Shown here: positions 10,704 through 21,345 of the stretch, one piece after another
How positions within the stretch are numbered: position 1 is the stretch's first letter
How the letters are laid out: each line of letters opens with the position of its first letter
Source of the DNA: Klebsiella terrigena
GTDB taxonomy: Bacteria; Pseudomonadota; Gammaproteobacteria; Enterobacterales; Enterobacteriaceae
Direction of reading: 5' to 3'
DNA: 64,000 bases
Assembly (NCBI RefSeq): GCF_006539725.1
Contig: NZ_BJNO01000003.1
Span: 62,001 to 126,000 of the forward strand
Position numbers and translations under genes: made by a program
Notes under the pieces: generated by a model
Told to the model about the DNA's origin: nothing
Database searches by the model: none
The model's input: the letters and a program-made list of their open reading frames with translations, nothing else

Positions 10704-12541
10704 ACATGCTTTCCTTAACCATTCTTTTGCCATTGATTGGCTTTGTGCTGCTGGCCTTTTCCCGCGGGCGCTGGTCGGAAAACCTCTCCGCCACCGTGGG
10801 AATGGGGTCGGTAGGCCTGGCCGCGCTGGTTACGGCCTTCGTTGGGATGGACTTCTTTGCTAACGGCAGGCAGGCGATCAGCGTTCCGCTGTGGACGTGG
10901 ATGTCGGTGGGCGATTTCAACATCGGCTTTAACCTGGTGCTGGACGGTCTCTCCCTGACCATGCTCTCTGTGGTTACCGGCGTCGGTTTCCTGATCCACA
11001 TGTTCGCCTCCTGGTACATGCGCGGGGAAGAGGGCTACTCCCGCTTCTTCGCCTATACCAACCTGTTTATCGCCAGCATGGTGGTTCTGGTGCTCGCCGA
11101 TAACCTGCTGCTGATGTACCTCGGCTGGGAAGGCGTGGGCCTGTGCTCCTATCTGCTGATCGGTTTCTACTATAGCGATCCGAAGAACGGCGCTGCGGCG
11201 ATGAAAGCGTTTGTGGTGACCCGCGTCGGCGACGTGTTCCTCGCCTTTGCGCTGTTCATTCTCTACAACGAGCTGGGAACCCTGAACTTCCGCGAAATGG
11301 TCGAGCTGGCGCCTCAGCACTTCGAAGCCGGCAACAACATGCTGACGTGGGCGACCCTGATGCTGCTTGGCGGCGCGGTGGGTAAATCCGCGCAGCTGCC
11401 GCTGCAGACCTGGCTTGCGGACGCGATGGCGGGCCCGACCCCGGTCTCCGCGCTGATCCACGCCGCAACCATGGTTACCGCGGGCGTGTATCTGATTGCG
11501 CGTACGCACGGCCTGTTCCTGATGACGCCGGAAATTCTGCATCTGGTGGGAATCATCGGTGCGGTGACGCTGGTGCTGGCAGGTTTTGCCGCGCTGGTAC
11601 AAACCGACATCAAGCGCGTGCTGGCCTACTCGACGATGAGTCAGATTGGCTACATGTTCCTGGCGCTGGGCGTTCAGGCATGGGACGCGGCGATTTTCCA
11701 TCTGATGACCCACGCGTTCTTCAAAGCGCTGCTGTTCCTCTCCTCTGGTTCGGTGATCCTTGCCTGCCATCACGAGCAGAACATCTTCAAAATGGGCGGC
11801 CTGCGTAAATCGATTCCTCTGGTGTACGTCTGCTTCCTGGTGGGGGGCGCGGCGCTGTCCGCACTGCCGCTCATCACCGCAGGCTTCTTCAGTAAGGATG
11901 AGATCCTCGCCGGCGCGATGGCTAACGGTCATCTCAATCTGATGGTTGCCGGCCTGGTCGGCGCGTTTATGACCTCGCTGTATACCTTCCGCATGATCTT
12001 CATCGTGTTCCACGGCAAAGAGCAGATTCACGCTCACGCAGGCAAGGGGATTACCCATCACCTGCCGCTGATTATTCTGCTGGTTCTCTCCACCTTCGTT
12101 GGCGCCATGATTGTGCCACCGCTGCAGGGCGTACTGCCGCAGACCACCGAGCTTGAGCACGGCCGCGTAATGACGCTGGAAATCGTCTCCGGGATTGTGG
12201 CTATTGCCGGTATCCTCATCGCCGCATGGCTGTGGCTGGGTAAACGCACGCTGGTGACCTCCATCGCCAACAGCGCCCCTGGCCGCCTGCTCGGCACCTG
12301 GTGGTACAACGCCTGGGGCTTCGACTGGCTGTACGACAAGGTGTTCGTGAAACCGTTCCTCGGCGTGGCGTGGCTGCTGAAAAGCGATCCGCTGAACTCG
12401 ATGATGAACATTCCGGCTATCCTCTCCCGCTTTGCAGGTAAAGGCCTGCTGTTAAGCGAGAACGGCTATTTACGCTGGTATGTCGCGTCAATGAGCATCG
12501 GTGCGGTTGTCGTGCTGGCGCTGCTGATGGTACTGCGTTGA
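10700..12541 (+). CDS. nuoL: NADH-quinone oxidoreductase subunit L
   Basis: Distal antiporter-like proton-pumping subunit (ND5 type), with the long lateral helix at its C-terminus. Glu144 (GWEGVGLC) and Lys229 (GAVGKSAQ), the proton-path residues known from E. coli, are at the expected positions. 613 residues, identical length to E. coli. The start overlaps nuoK by four bases. Translation coupling ends here: 250 non-coding bases separate it from nuoM. Confidence 0.97.
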   Translation: MNMLSLTILLPLIGFVLLAFSRGRWSENLSATVGMGSVGLAALVTAFVGMDFFANGRQAISVPLWTWMSVGDFNIGFNLVLDGLSLTMLSVVTGVGFLIHMFASWYMRGEEGYSRFFAYTNLFIASMVVLVLADNLLLMYLGWEGVGLCSYLLIGFYYSDPKNGAAAMKAFVVTRVGDVFLAFALFILYNELGTLNFREMVELAPQHFEAGNNMLTWATLMLLGGAVGKSAQLPLQTWLADAMAGPTPVSALIHAATMVTAGVYLIARTHGLFLMTPEILHLVGIIGAVTLVLAGFAALVQTDIKRVLAYSTMSQIGYMFLALGVQAWDAAIFHLMTHAFFKALLFLSSGSVILACHHEQNIFKMGGLRKSIPLVYVCFLVGGAALSALPLITAGFFSKDEILAGAMANGHLNLMVAGLVGAFMTSLYTFRMIFIVFHGKEQIHAHAGKGITHHLPLIILLVLSTFVGAMIVPPLQGVLPQTTELEHGRVMTLEIVSGIVAIAGILIAAWLWLGKRTLVTSIANSAPGRLLGTWWYNAWGFDWLYDKVFVKPFLGVAWLLKSDPLNSMMNIPAILSRFAGKGLLLSENGYLRWYVASMSIGAVVVLALLMVLR

Positions 12542-12598
12542 GTTTGTTGGCTGGGTGAGCGATTGCCGGATGGCGCTGCGCTTATCCGGCCGACAAAC
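12542..12598 (+). repeat. REP/palindromic unit after nuoL
   Basis: A classical enterobacterial REP core with inverted arms, GCCGGATGGCG at 12565 and CTTATCCGGC ending at 12590, is bracketed by a perfect GTTTGT (12542-12547) and ACAAAC (12593-12598). It begins at the base after the nuoL stop codon. REP elements in operon gaps are known to affect mRNA 3' end stability and to bind DNA gyrase or IHF; no such role is shown here. Confidence 0.85.
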
Positions 12599-12599
12599 C

Positions 12600-12791
12600 C
12601 TAAAAGAATTTTAGAATTCGTTGAAAATCTGTTCCTGAGGTACAGGCGTCATCGGCGAAGTCAGACCGGAGACCGCCAGCGCAGAGCAACCGCAGCGTAC
12701 GAAAGTGCGCGAGGAGTGCGAGCACTGCCGGAATTCGGGCTGACGAGCGAGATAGCCTGAGCAGGAGTAAATATAAGGGACATACTCAGCT
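12600..12791 (+). other. Unassigned segment of the nuoL-nuoM gap
   Basis: About 190 bases inside the operon with no credible gene. The segment 12655-12762 is GC-rich and contains AGTGC at 12703-12707 pairing with GCACT at about 12721-12725, surrounded by near-repeats of GCGAGGAGTGCGAGC type. It looks like a structured or mobile-repeat-derived sequence rather than random spacer, but I cannot name the family. The last 40 bases lead to nuoM; AAGGGACA at 12776-12783 may be its ribosome site. Confidence 0.4.
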
Positions 12792-14321
12792 ATGTTATTA
12801 CCCTGGTTAATACTAATCCCCTTTATCGGCGGGTTCCTGTGCTGGCAGACCGAACGCTTTGGCGTGAAGATGCCGCGCTGGATTGCGCTGATTACCATGG
12901 GACTGACGCTGGTTCTCTCACTGCAGCTGTGGCTGCAGGGCGGCTATTCTCTGACACAGGCTGCGGGTATTCCCCAATGGCAGTCGGAATTTGTCATGCC
13001 GTGGATCCCTCGCTTCGGTATTAGCATTCATCTGGCTATCGACGGTCTGTCGCTGCTGATGGTGGTGCTGACCGGCCTGCTCGGCGTACTGGCCGTACTC
13101 TGTTCATGGCGCGAGATCGAAAAGTATCAGGGCTTCTTCCACCTCAACCTGATGTGGATCCTGGGCGGCGTTATCGGCGTGTTCCTTGCCATCGACATGT
13201 TCCTGTTCTTCTTCTTCTGGGAGATGATGCTGGTGCCGATGTACTTCCTGATCGCGCTGTGGGGCCACAAGGCTTCCGACGGTAAAACGCGTATCACGGC
13301 GGCCACCAAGTTCTTCATCTATACCCAGGCGAGCGGGCTGGTGATGCTGATTGCCATCCTGGCGCTGGCGTTCGTGCACTTCAACGCCACCGGCGTGTGG
13401 ACCTTCAACTATGAAGATCTGCTGAAGACGCCGATGTCCCACGGCGTGGAATACGTGCTGATGCTGGGCTTCTTCATCGCCTTCGCGGTGAAAATGCCGG
13501 TGGTACCGCTGCACGGCTGGCTGCCGGACGCGCACTCCCAGGCGCCGACCGCCGGTTCCGTTGACCTCGCGGGGATCCTGCTGAAAACCGCGGCCTACGG
13601 TCTGCTGCGTTTTGCGCTGCCGCTGTTCCCGAACGCCTCTGCCGAATTTGCGCCCATCGCTATGTGGCTGGGCATCATCGGTATTTTCTACGGCGCGTGG
13701 ATGGCCTTCTGCCAGTACGATATCAAACGCCTGATTGCCTATACCTCGGTTTCTCATATGGGCTTCGTGCTGATTGCCATCTATACCGGCAGCCAGCTGG
13801 CCTATCAGGGTGCGGTGATTCAGATGATTGCGCACGGCCTCTCCGCTGCCGGTCTGTTTATCCTTTGCGGCCAGCTCTACGAGCGCCTGCACACGCGTGA
13901 TATGCGTCAGATGGGCGGTCTGTGGAGCAAAATTAAGTGGCTGCCGGCGCTGTCGATGTTCTTCGCCGTGGCGACCCTCGGGATGCCGGGTACCGGTAAC
14001 TTTGTCGGTGAGTTCATGATCCTGTTCGGCAGCTATAAAGTGGTGCCGGTGATTACCGTGATCTCCACCTTTGGTCTGGTGTTCGCTTCCGTCTACTCGC
14101 TGGCGATGCTGCATCGTGCCTACTTCGGTAAAGCGAAGAGCGAGATTGCGGCGAAAGAGCTGCCGGGAATGTCGCTGCGCGAGCTGTCGATTGTTCTGCT
14201 GCTGGTGGTTCTGCTGGTGCTGCTGGGCTTCTTCCCGCAGCCGATTCTGGACACCTCACATGCTGCGATGAGCAACATTCAGCAGTGGTTTGTTAATTCT
14301 GTTTCTACTACAAGGCCGTAA
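12792..14321 (+). CDS. nuoM: NADH-quinone oxidoreductase subunit M
   Basis: ND4-type antiporter-like proton-pumping subunit, between NuoL and NuoN in the membrane arm. The key residues Glu144 (FFWEMMLVP) and Lys234 (FAVKMPVVP) match E. coli, as does the length of 509 residues and about 14 membrane spans. It follows an unusually long internal gap, and nuoN starts six bases after its stop. Confidence 0.97.
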   Translation: MLLPWLILIPFIGGFLCWQTERFGVKMPRWIALITMGLTLVLSLQLWLQGGYSLTQAAGIPQWQSEFVMPWIPRFGISIHLAIDGLSLLMVVLTGLLGVLAVLCSWREIEKYQGFFHLNLMWILGGVIGVFLAIDMFLFFFFWEMMLVPMYFLIALWGHKASDGKTRITAATKFFIYTQASGLVMLIAILALAFVHFNATGVWTFNYEDLLKTPMSHGVEYVLMLGFFIAFAVKMPVVPLHGWLPDAHSQAPTAGSVDLAGILLKTAAYGLLRFALPLFPNASAEFAPIAMWLGIIGIFYGAWMAFCQYDIKRLIAYTSVSHMGFVLIAIYTGSQLAYQGAVIQMIAHGLSAAGLFILCGQLYERLHTRDMRQMGGLWSKIKWLPALSMFFAVATLGMPGTGNFVGEFMILFGSYKVVPVITVISTFGLVFASVYSLAMLHRAYFGKAKSEIAAKELPGMSLRELSIVLLLVVLLVLLGFFPQPILDTSHAAMSNIQQWFVNSVSTTRP

Positions 14322-14327
14322 TTCGCC

Positions 14328-15785
14328 ATGACAATAACTCCACAACAACTGATCGCACTGCTACCGCTGCTGATCGTCGGCTTGACGGTGGTGGTTGTGA
14401 TGCTCTCCATTGCGTGGCGACGCAATCATTTCCTTAATGCCACGCTGTCGGTTCTCGGGCTTAACGCCGCGCTGATATCGCTTTGGTTTGTCGGTCAGAA
14501 CGGCGCGATGGACGTCACGCCGATGATCCGCGTTGACGGCTACGCCATGCTCTACACCGGACTGGTGCTGCTGGCGAGCCTGGCGACCTGTACTTTTGCC
14601 TATCCGTGGCTTGAGGGTTACAAGGACAACAAAGAAGAGTTCTACCTGCTGGTGCTCATCGCCGCGCTGGGTGGCATTTTGCTGGCGGGTGCAAACCATC
14701 TGGCGGCGCTGTTCCTCGGTATCGAATTGATTTCGCTGCCGCTGTTCGGCCTCATCGGCTACGCTTTCCGCCAGAAACGGTCTCTGGAAGCCAGTATCAA
14801 ATACACCATCCTCTCCGCCGCAGCCTCTTCTTTCCTGCTGTTCGGTATGGCGCTGGTGTACGCGAACTCCGGCAATCTCTCCTTCCTGGCCCTCGGTAAG
14901 AGCCTGGCGGATAACACCCTGCACGAGCCGCTGCTGCTGGCGGGTCTGGGTCTGATGATTGTGGGTCTGGGCTTTAAGCTGTCGCTGGTGCCGTTCCACC
15001 TGTGGACGCCGGACGTTTATCAGGGCGCGCCGGCGCCGGTATCAACCTTCCTGGCCACCGCCAGCAAGATTGCTATCTTCGGCGTGGTGATGCGTCTGTT
15101 CCTGTACATGCCGGTAGGCAACAGCGAAGCGGTGCGCATCGTGCTGGGTCTGATAGCCTTTGCGTCCATCATCTTCGGTAACCTGATGGCGCTCAGCCAG
15201 ACCAACATCAAGCGCCTGCTCGGCTACTCTTCGATCTCGCATCTCGGCTATCTGCTGGTGGCGCTGATCGCCCTGCAGAGCGGCGAAATGTCGATGGAAG
15301 CCGTCGGTGTCTATCTGGCCGGCTACCTGTTCAGCAGCCTCGGCGCCTTCGGCGTGGTGAGCCTGATGTCCAGCCCGTACCGCGGCCCGGATGCCGACTC
15401 GCTGTACTCCTATCGCGGCCTGTTCTGGCACCGTCCGATTCTGTCTGCGGTGATGACGGTGATGATGCTGTCGCTGGCTGGTATTCCGATGACGCTGGGC
15501 TTCATCGGTAAGTTCTACGTGCTGGCGGTCGGCGTGCACGCGCACCTGTGGTGGCTGGTTGGCGCCGTGGTGGTGGGTTCGGCGATTGGTCTTTACTACT
15601 ACCTGCGCGTCGCGGTGAGCCTCTATCTGAGCGCGCCGGAGAAACTGAACCGCGATGCACCGTCTAACTGGCAGTACAGCGCCGGCGGTATCGTGGTACT
15701 GATCTCGGCTCTGCTGGTGCTGGTACTCGGCGTCTGGCCGCAGCCGCTGATTAGCATCGTACAGCTGGCAACGCCGCTGATGTAA
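14328..15785 (+). CDS. nuoN: NADH-quinone oxidoreductase subunit N
   Basis: ND2-type antiporter-like proton-pumping subunit. Glu133 (LGIELISLP), Lys217 (GFKLSLVPF) and Lys247 (TASKIAIF) are at the E. coli positions; 485 residues, same as E. coli. It is last in the operon and is followed by a strong terminator. In E. coli K-12 a block of yfb genes and elaD lies between nuoN and rbn; here they are only 79 bases apart. Confidence 0.97.
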   Translation: MTITPQQLIALLPLLIVGLTVVVVMLSIAWRRNHFLNATLSVLGLNAALISLWFVGQNGAMDVTPMIRVDGYAMLYTGLVLLASLATCTFAYPWLEGYKDNKEEFYLLVLIAALGGILLAGANHLAALFLGIELISLPLFGLIGYAFRQKRSLEASIKYTILSAAASSFLLFGMALVYANSGNLSFLALGKSLADNTLHEPLLLAGLGLMIVGLGFKLSLVPFHLWTPDVYQGAPAPVSTFLATASKIAIFGVVMRLFLYMPVGNSEAVRIVLGLIAFASIIFGNLMALSQTNIKRLLGYSSISHLGYLLVALIALQSGEMSMEAVGVYLAGYLFSSLGAFGVVSLMSSPYRGPDADSLYSYRGLFWHRPILSAVMTVMMLSLAGIPMTLGFIGKFYVLAVGVHAHLWWLVGAVVVGSAIGLYYYLRVAVSLYLSAPEKLNRDAPSNWQYSAGGIVVLISALLVLVLGVWPQPLISIVQLATPLM

Positions 15786-15800
15786 AGCGGCTACGGCTGC

Positions 15801-15835
15801 AAAAAAACCGCCGGTCTACGATCGGCGGTTTTTTT
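15801..15835 (+). terminator. Bidirectional terminator between nuoN and rbn
   Basis: AAAAAAACCGCC at 15801 pairs with GGCGGTTTTTTT ending at 15835 around a short loop. Runs of A on the left and T on the right let it stop both the nuo operon and the converging rbn transcript. Confidence 0.9.
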
Positions 15836-15864
15836 ATGCGCGTCGTTAAGCCGGGCTAGCCCGT

Positions 15865-16785
15865 TTAGCGGATGGGATAGACCATAAAATCCTCCGCCAG
15901 CAGGGTCTGCGGGAAGATCTCCCGGCACTCCGCCAGCAGGCGCTGACAGCCCTGCAGGTCGTAGCGCGAGCTGAAGTGGGTGGCGATAAAGGTGCCGACC
16001 CCGGCATCGCGCGCCAGCGCCGCCGCCTGCTGGCTGGAGGAGTGTCCGCGAGCGTTCGCCTTCTCGGCCATCGCCTGTTCGAGGGTGGTTTCATGAATCA
16101 TGACGTCCACGCCCTGCGCCAGCTCAAGCGCCGCCGCACAGGGCGCCGTATCGCCAAAGATGGCCAGCTTTTTCCCCGGCGTCGTCGGGCCAAGATAGCG
16201 GCGGCCGTCAACGATGCGCCCGTCGGCAAGCTCGACGCTCAGCCCCTGTTTGAGCTGCTGAAACAGCGGCCCGGAGGGAACGCCGTCGGCGATAAGGCGG
16301 GCCGCGTCCAGGGTGCCGGGCTTGTCGTGCTCTTCAATGCGGTAGCCGTAGCACTCCACCGGATGGTTTAGCGGCCAGGCCGTGACCCGATATCCGGCAT
16401 CGTCCAGGATAAGACCGGGGCCAATTTCGACAACATCCAGCGGATAATCGGTCCACGAGCCGCTGAGGCGCAGCGCCACTTCGACAAACTCCCGCAGCCC
16501 TTTTGGCCCGTAGAGGGTCAGCGGCAGCGAGTTGCCCTGCATCGAGCGGCTGCACAGCAGGCCGGGGAGGCCAAACAGATGGTCGCCGTGAAGATGGGTA
16601 ATAAAAATTTTATTCAGCTTGCCGGGGTGCAGGGCGGTATGCAGAAACTGATGCTGGGTGCCTTCTCCGCAGTCGAACAGCCAGACCTCCGCCGCCGTTG
16701 GCTGTTGCAAATTCAGCACGATAGACGTCATATTACGCGTACGGGTCGGCACGCCAGCGGATGTCCCCAAAAAAGTTAATTCCAT
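15865..16785 (-). CDS. rbn: Ribonuclease BN (tRNase Z-type)
   Basis: Zinc-dependent metallo-beta-lactamase-fold nuclease (also elaC) that trims tRNA 3' ends and has exo- and endonuclease activity in E. coli. The metal motif THLHGDH gives His64, His66, Asp68 and His69; further ligands lie in [18 protein letters not shown] and the C-terminal ATHFSSRY. Length 306 against 305 in E. coli. It converges on nuoN and diverges from elaA. The start at 16785 gives the family N-terminus [11 protein letters not shown]. Confidence 0.95.
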   Translation of the reverse strand: MELTFLGTSAGVPTRTRNMTSIVLNLQQPTAAEVWLFDCGEGTQHQFLHTALHPGKLNKIFITHLHGDHLFGLPGLLCSRSMQGNSLPLTLYGPKGLREFVEVALRLSGSWTDYPLDVVEIGPGLILDDAGYRVTAWPLNHPVECYGYRIEEHDKPGTLDAARLIADGVPSGPLFQQLKQGLSVELADGRIVDGRRYLGPTTPGKKLAIFGDTAPCAAALELAQGVDVMIHETTLEQAMAEKANARGHSSSQQAAALARDAGVGTFIATHFSSRYDLQGCQRLLAECREIFPQTLLAEDFMVYPIR

Positions 16786-16821
16786 CGTCCTGTGTCCTTA
16801 GGGCGTGAGTCAAAAACAGAG

Positions 16822-16907
16822 TATACCCGTCATCCTTCAGGTTGCGCGCGCTGGTTGAGCCTGTTGCCTTCAGCCGCTCGCCTGCCGCCGGAATGATGCA
16901 GGGCCCA
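16822..16907. repeat. Decayed ERIC-like element
   Basis: The left end TATACCCGTCATCCTTCAGG (16822-16841) resembles one terminus of ERIC (IRU) repeats, and GCTCGCCTGCCGCCGG near 16876 resembles a right-hand internal block. No matching right terminus is present. It lies between the divergent genes rbn and elaA. I call it a degraded copy with moderate confidence only. Confidence 0.5.
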
Positions 16908-16927
16908 CTTCAATAAAGGAATAATAG

Positions 16928-17404
16928 ATGATGATATGGCAGGATCTCCACCATAGCGAGCTGACCGTCCCGCAGCTCTATGCGCTGCTAAAGCTGCGCT
17001 GTGAAGTCTTTGTCGTCGAGCAAAACTGCCCCTATCAGGACGTTGACGGCGACGATCTGATCGGTGAAAACCGTCATCTTCTCGGCTGGCGCGGCGATGA
17101 GCTGGTGGCCTATGCGCGGATCCTGAAAAGCGCAGAGGATTTCGAACCGGTGGTTATTGGCCGGGTTATCGTCAGCCCGACGGTACGAGGGGAGAAGCTC
17201 GGCTATCAGCTGATGGAGAAGGCGCTCGCCAGCTGCACCCGCCTGTGGCCGCAGAAGGCTATCTATCTCGGCGCTCAGGCGCATCTACAGTCCTTCTACG
17301 CCAGCTTCGGCTTCCAGGCGGTGACCGACGTTTACGACGAAGACGGGATCGCGCATATCGGCATGGCCCGCGAGGCCGTAGCGGACCCGCTCCTGCCCAG
17401 GTAG
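16928..17404 (+). CDS. elaA: GNAT-family acetyltransferase ElaA
   Basis: Predicted acyl-CoA N-acyltransferase of the ElaA family; substrate unknown. The acetyl-CoA motif is visible as RVIVSPTVRGEKLGYQLM (about residues 79-96), followed by AQAHLQSFYASFGF typical of GNAT C-terminal strands. 158 residues against 153 in E. coli, with a few extra at the C-terminus. The start at 16928 follows AAGGA (16916-16920) by seven bases; 16931 is possible. In E. coli elaB sits between elaA and menF; it is absent here. Confidence 0.93.
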   Translation: MMIWQDLHHSELTVPQLYALLKLRCEVFVVEQNCPYQDVDGDDLIGENRHLLGWRGDELVAYARILKSAEDFEPVVIGRVIVSPTVRGEKLGYQLMEKALASCTRLWPQKAIYLGAQAHLQSFYASFGFQAVTDVYDEDGIAHIGMAREAVADPLLPR

Positions 17405-17493
17405 CCGCCGACTATCACGACTTCCTGAAATGACGGACGGGCAGGCAGCTAAAAGCCGCTCCCTCATCGTGGGTACTGCTATTTCTTGCCTGG

Positions 17494-17516
17494 ACCCCGT
17501 ATAATGTGGGGTTTTT
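17494..17516 (+). promoter_or_regulatory. menF -10 box inside a terminator-like hairpin
   Basis: ACCCC (17494-17498) pairs with GGGGT (17508-17512), followed by more T to 17516, a weak intrinsic terminator for elaA. Its loop contains a perfect TATAAT at 17500-17505, well placed as the -10 of menF, whose GTG start is at 17534. The -35 is weak. The two functions would overlap if both are real. Confidence 0.5.
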
Positions 17517-17533
17517 ATCCTCTGGAGGTTTGC

Positions 17534-18829
17534 GTGCTGTCTGTTTCCGCTGCGCTGGAAAGCTTACGCGGCTGTCTGAACGATGAGTTTCCCGCATCGT
17601 CCGGCACGCGAATTTTCGATGTTTCGTTTCCTCTCCACGACGCGTTTGATCCCCTGCTGTGGTGCGGGCATCAGCCTCAGTGGCCGCAGTTTTACTGGCA
17701 GCAGCGCAGCGGCGACGAAGAGCTTGCCGCGCTCGGGGCGGTGAAAACGTTCTCTTCGCTGGCCGAAGCGCAGCGTTTTTTACAGCATCAGCAGCATCAG
17801 GACCTGCGTATTTGCGGCCTGAATGCGTTCAGTCCGCAGGTCGGGGCGCTGGTGCTGCCGCGGCTGGAGTGGCGTCGGGTGGGGGGCGCGGCGTCGTTGC
17901 GGCTGGTGCTGTGCAGCGACGCTTCGCTGCGCGAAGATGCTCATGCGGCGCGTGAGTTTCTGCACTCCTTGACGGCGGAGCAGGCGCGGCCCGCGGCGAT
18001 ACCTGAGCTACTCAGCGAACGGCATGTCCCGGAATATCCGCGCTGGCGTGAGCTTATCCTGCAGGCTACCCGGGCCATTGCGGCCGCAGAGATGGAAAAG
18101 GTCGTCCTGGCACGCGCCACGGACCTGCGCTTTGCCGCGCCCTTAGATGCCTGGTCGATTATGGCCGCCAGCCGCCGCAGCAACTTTAACTGCTTCCATT
18201 TCCTGATGGCCTTTAACCCGCAGCAGGCGTTTTTCGGCTCAACGCCGGAGCGGCTGTGGCGTCGGCGCGGCACGCTGCTGCGTACCGAGGCGCTGGCGGG
18301 GACCGTCGCCGGCCATGCTGACGATCGCCAGGCGCAGGCGCTGGCCGACTGGCTAATGCACGACGATAAAAACCAGCGGGAAAACATGCTGGTGGTGGAG
18401 GATATTTGCCAGCGTATGCAGGATGAAGTGCAGATGCTGGAGGTGCTGCCGCCGCAGGTGGTGCGCCTGCGTAACGTACAGCATCTGCGGCGCTGCATCT
18501 GGACGGCGCTAAACGCACCCGACGATACCCGCTGCCTGCACCAGCTGCAGCCTACGGCGGCGGTCGCCGGGCTACCCAGGCGGGCGGCGCTGGACTTTAT
18601 CACTCAGAATGAACCCTTTATCCGCGAATGGTACGCCGGTTCCGCCGGCTATCTGTCGCTGGCACAAAGCGAATTCTGCGTAGCGCTACGCTCGGCGAAG
18701 GTGGAGAACGACACCCTCAGGCTCTACGCCGGCGCCGGGATTGTCAGTGGTTCCGATCCTGAGCAAGAGTGGCAGGAAATTGAAAATAAAGCGGCGGGGC
18801 TGCGTTCGTTGCTGCTGAGAAAAATGTAG
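17534..18829 (+). CDS. menF: Isochorismate synthase MenF
   Basis: Converts chorismate to isochorismate, the first committed step to menaquinone. The chorismate-binding domain fills the C-terminal half; the general base Lys189 (EMEKVVLARA) and general acid Glu239 (GSTPERLW) correspond to E. coli Lys190 and Glu240. The start is GTG at 17534: GGAGG lies at 17524-17528 and this gives 431 residues, exactly the E. coli length. An ATG-led frame from 17486 would add 16 unsupported residues and run through the hairpin. Confidence 0.95.
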   Translation: MLSVSAALESLRGCLNDEFPASSGTRIFDVSFPLHDAFDPLLWCGHQPQWPQFYWQQRSGDEELAALGAVKTFSSLAEAQRFLQHQQHQDLRICGLNAFSPQVGALVLPRLEWRRVGGAASLRLVLCSDASLREDAHAAREFLHSLTAEQARPAAIPELLSERHVPEYPRWRELILQATRAIAAAEMEKVVLARATDLRFAAPLDAWSIMAASRRSNFNCFHFLMAFNPQQAFFGSTPERLWRRRGTLLRTEALAGTVAGHADDRQAQALADWLMHDDKNQRENMLVVEDICQRMQDEVQMLEVLPPQVVRLRNVQHLRRCIWTALNAPDDTRCLHQLQPTAAVAGLPRRAALDFITQNEPFIREWYAGSAGYLSLAQSEFCVALRSAKVENDTLRLYAGAGIVSGSDPEQEWQEIENKAAGLRSLLLRKM

Positions 18830-18905
18830 ATAAACGACGCATATCAATACTCCATCACTTTGTATTACCTATACTTAGCCTCAATATTTGATATCGGACA
18901 ATTTC

Positions 18906-20576
18906 ATGTCAGTAAGCGCATTTAACCGACGCTGGGCGGCGGTGATCCTTGAAGCATTAACCCGCCACGGCGTGCAGCATATTTGCATTGCGCCGGGGTC
19001 GCGCTCGACGCCCTTAACGCTGGCAGCCGCGGAAAACCGCGCATTGATTCCCCATACTCATTTTGACGAACGCGGGCTTGGCCACCTGGCGCTGGGGCTG
19101 GCTAAGGCCAGCCGGCAGCCGGTGGCGGTCATCGTCACCTCCGGTACCGCCACGGCCAATCTCTATCCGGCGCTGATTGAAGCCGGGCTGACCGGCGAAA
19201 AGCTGATTCTGCTTACCGCCGACCGGCCGCCGGAGCTTATCGACTGCGGCGTCAATCAGGCTATCCGTCAGCCGGGCATGTTCGCATCGCACCCGTCCGA
19301 AACCCTCTCTTTGCCGCGTCCTTCGCAGGATATTCCCGCGCGCTGGCTGGTCTCAACCATCGACCAGGCGCTGGGTGCGCTGCATTCTGGCGGCGTGCAT
19401 ATTAACTGTCCGTTTGCCGAGCCGCTGTATGGCGATATGGACGATACCGGCGTGAGCTGGCAGCAGCAGCTCGGGGAGTGGTGGCAGAGCGATACGCCCT
19501 GGCTGCGTCAGTCGCTGCATCTCGGTAGCGAAAAGCAGCGCGACTGGTTTTTCTGGCGACAAAAGCGCGGCGTGGTGATTGCCGGGCGCATGAGCGCCGC
19601 CGAAGGAGTACAGGCCGCCGCGTGGGCGAAAATGCTCGGCTGGCCGCTGATTGGCGACGTGCTTTCGCAAACCGGGCAGCCGCTGCCCTGCGCCGATTTA
19701 TGGTTGGGTAACGGTAAAGCGGTCAGCGAGCTGGAGCAGGCGCAAATCGTCGTCCAGCTGGGCAGCAGCCTGACCGGAAAACGTCTTCTGCAGTGGCAGG
19801 CGACCTGCGAGCCCGAGGAGTACTGGCTGGTCGATAATTTACCCGGCCGTTTAGATCCGGCCCAGCACCGCGGCCGCCGTCTGGTCTGCCCGGTGGGGGA
19901 GTGGCTTGAGCTGCATCCGGCGGAAAAACGTCAGCCCTGGGCGACGACGCTGCCGGTTCTTGCCGAGCAGGCCTGGCAGGCGACGGTCGAATGCAGCGAG
20001 CGCTTTGGCGAGGCCCAGCTCGCCCACCGCATTCATCGCTATCTGCCGGATCAGGGACAGCTGTTCGTCGGCAATAGCCTGGTGGTGCGCTTAATTGACG
20101 CGCTCTCGCAGCTGCCGGCGGGATATCCGGTCTACAGCAACCGGGGCGCCAGCGGCATTGACGGCCTGCTGGCAACCGCCGCCGGCGTGCAGCGGGCCAG
20201 CGCCCGCCCTCTGCTGGCGATCGTTGGCGATCTTTCTGCGCTCTACGATCTGAATTCGCTGGCGCTGCTGCGCCATGCCTCGGCGCCGCTGGTGCTGATT
20301 ATTGTCAACAACAACGGCGGGCAGATCTTCTCTCTGCTGCCGACGCCGCAGGAAGAAAGGCGCCAGTTTTATTTAATGCCGCAGGATGTCAACTTCGGGC
20401 ATGCCGCGGCGATGTTCGATCTCGGCTACCACCGCCCGGGCAGCTGGGACGAGCTGGAGACGGCGCTGTCCGGCGCGTGGCGGACGCCTGGCGCGACCGT
20501 GATTGAGCTGGCGGTGAACGAAACCGACGGCACCCATACTTTGCAGCAGCTGCTGGCGCAGGTGAGTCGTCTATGA
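18906..20576 (+). CDS. menD: SEPHCHC synthase MenD
   Basis: Thiamine-diphosphate enzyme joining 2-oxoglutarate and isochorismate to SEPHCHC, the second menaquinone step. The N-terminal Pyr domain has APGSRSTPL and the C-terminal PP domain has the ThDP/Mg motif [10 protein letters not shown]...NNNGGQIF. The start at ATG 18906 gives 556 residues beginning [10 protein letters not shown], the E. coli length; the six residues upstream are not conserved. A 76-base gap from menF may hold its own promoter. The stop overlaps menH (ATGA). Confidence 0.96.
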   Translation: MSVSAFNRRWAAVILEALTRHGVQHICIAPGSRSTPLTLAAAENRALIPHTHFDERGLGHLALGLAKASRQPVAVIVTSGTATANLYPALIEAGLTGEKLILLTADRPPELIDCGVNQAIRQPGMFASHPSETLSLPRPSQDIPARWLVSTIDQALGALHSGGVHINCPFAEPLYGDMDDTGVSWQQQLGEWWQSDTPWLRQSLHLGSEKQRDWFFWRQKRGVVIAGRMSAAEGVQAAAWAKMLGWPLIGDVLSQTGQPLPCADLWLGNGKAVSELEQAQIVVQLGSSLTGKRLLQWQATCEPEEYWLVDNLPGRLDPAQHRGRRLVCPVGEWLELHPAEKRQPWATTLPVLAEQAWQATVECSERFGEAQLAHRIHRYLPDQGQLFVGNSLVVRLIDALSQLPAGYPVYSNRGASGIDGLLATAAGVQRASARPLLAIVGDLSALYDLNSLALLRHASAPLVLIIVNNNGGQIFSLLPTPQEERRQFYLMPQDVNFGHAAAMFDLGYHRPGSWDELETALSGAWRTPGATVIELAVNETDGTHTLQQLLAQVSRL

Positions 20577-21331
20577 GTTTGCACGCCGAGTGCGAGCGCG
20601 GCCAGGCCCATCAACCCTGGCTGATTTTTTTACACGGTTTTTCGGGCGACAGTCGCGAATGGCAGCCGGTCGGGGAGGCGTTTAGCTCCCGTTCGCGGCT
20701 CTATATCGACCTGCCAGGCCACGGCGGTTCCCGCGATATTCAGGTCGGTGATTTTGCCGATGTCTGCCGGCTGCTGCAGGAGACGCTGGATAGTTACAGC
20801 ATCCTTAACTACTGGCTGATTGGCTACTCCCTCGGCGGCCGCATCGCGATGGCCTTTGCCAGCCAGCCGCGCGACGGTCTGTGCGGGCTGGTCGTGGAGG
20901 GCGGTCATCCGGGACTTGTTGACGATAGCGAGCGCCTGCAGCGTCGGCGCAGCGATGCGGCCTGGGCCGAACGCTTTCGTCACGAACCGCTGCCCCAGGT
21001 CTTTGCAGACTGGTACCAGCAGCCGGTTTTCGCCTCACTGGATGCGCAGCAGCGGGCGGACTTAATCGCGCTACGCAGCTGCAACCATGGCGCCAATCTG
21101 GCCGCCATGCTGGAGGCGACGTCGCTGGCGGTCCAGCCCGATCTGCGCCCGGCGCTGCGTGCCTGCCGCATTCCTTTTCACTATCTTTGCGGCGCGCGCG
21201 ATGACAAATTCCGCGCGATAGCCAGCGATCTCGCCGCGACGATACACGTTATTCATCATGCCGGGCACAACGCGCATCGGGAAAATCCCGCCGCGGTAAC
21301 CGCCTGCCTGGCGCAGTTTTTAGCAAGTTAA
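20573..21331 (+). CDS. menH: SHCHC synthase MenH
   Basis: Alpha/beta-hydrolase-fold enzyme that removes pyruvate from SEPHCHC to give SHCHC. The nucleophile elbow GYSLGG places Ser86 at the E. coli position; the acid is in CGARDDKF near 209 and the histidine in [10 protein letters not shown] near 232. It has 252 residues, same as E. coli. It is coupled to menD by a four-base overlap, and menB follows after 14 bases. Confidence 0.95.
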   Translation: MSLHAECERGQAHQPWLIFLHGFSGDSREWQPVGEAFSSRSRLYIDLPGHGGSRDIQVGDFADVCRLLQETLDSYSILNYWLIGYSLGGRIAMAFASQPRDGLCGLVVEGGHPGLVDDSERLQRRRSDAAWAERFRHEPLPQVFADWYQQPVFASLDAQQRADLIALRSCNHGANLAAMLEATSLAVQPDLRPALRACRIPFHYLCGARDDKFRAIASDLAATIHVIHHAGHNAHRENPAAVTACLAQFLAS

Positions 21332-21345
21332 CTAAAGGACATTCT

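Noticed and set aside
12563..12760. A 65-codon frame in the nuoL-nuoM gap
   Set aside because: It begins inside the REP core, has no ribosome site, and its sequence is what the palindromes would give by chance.
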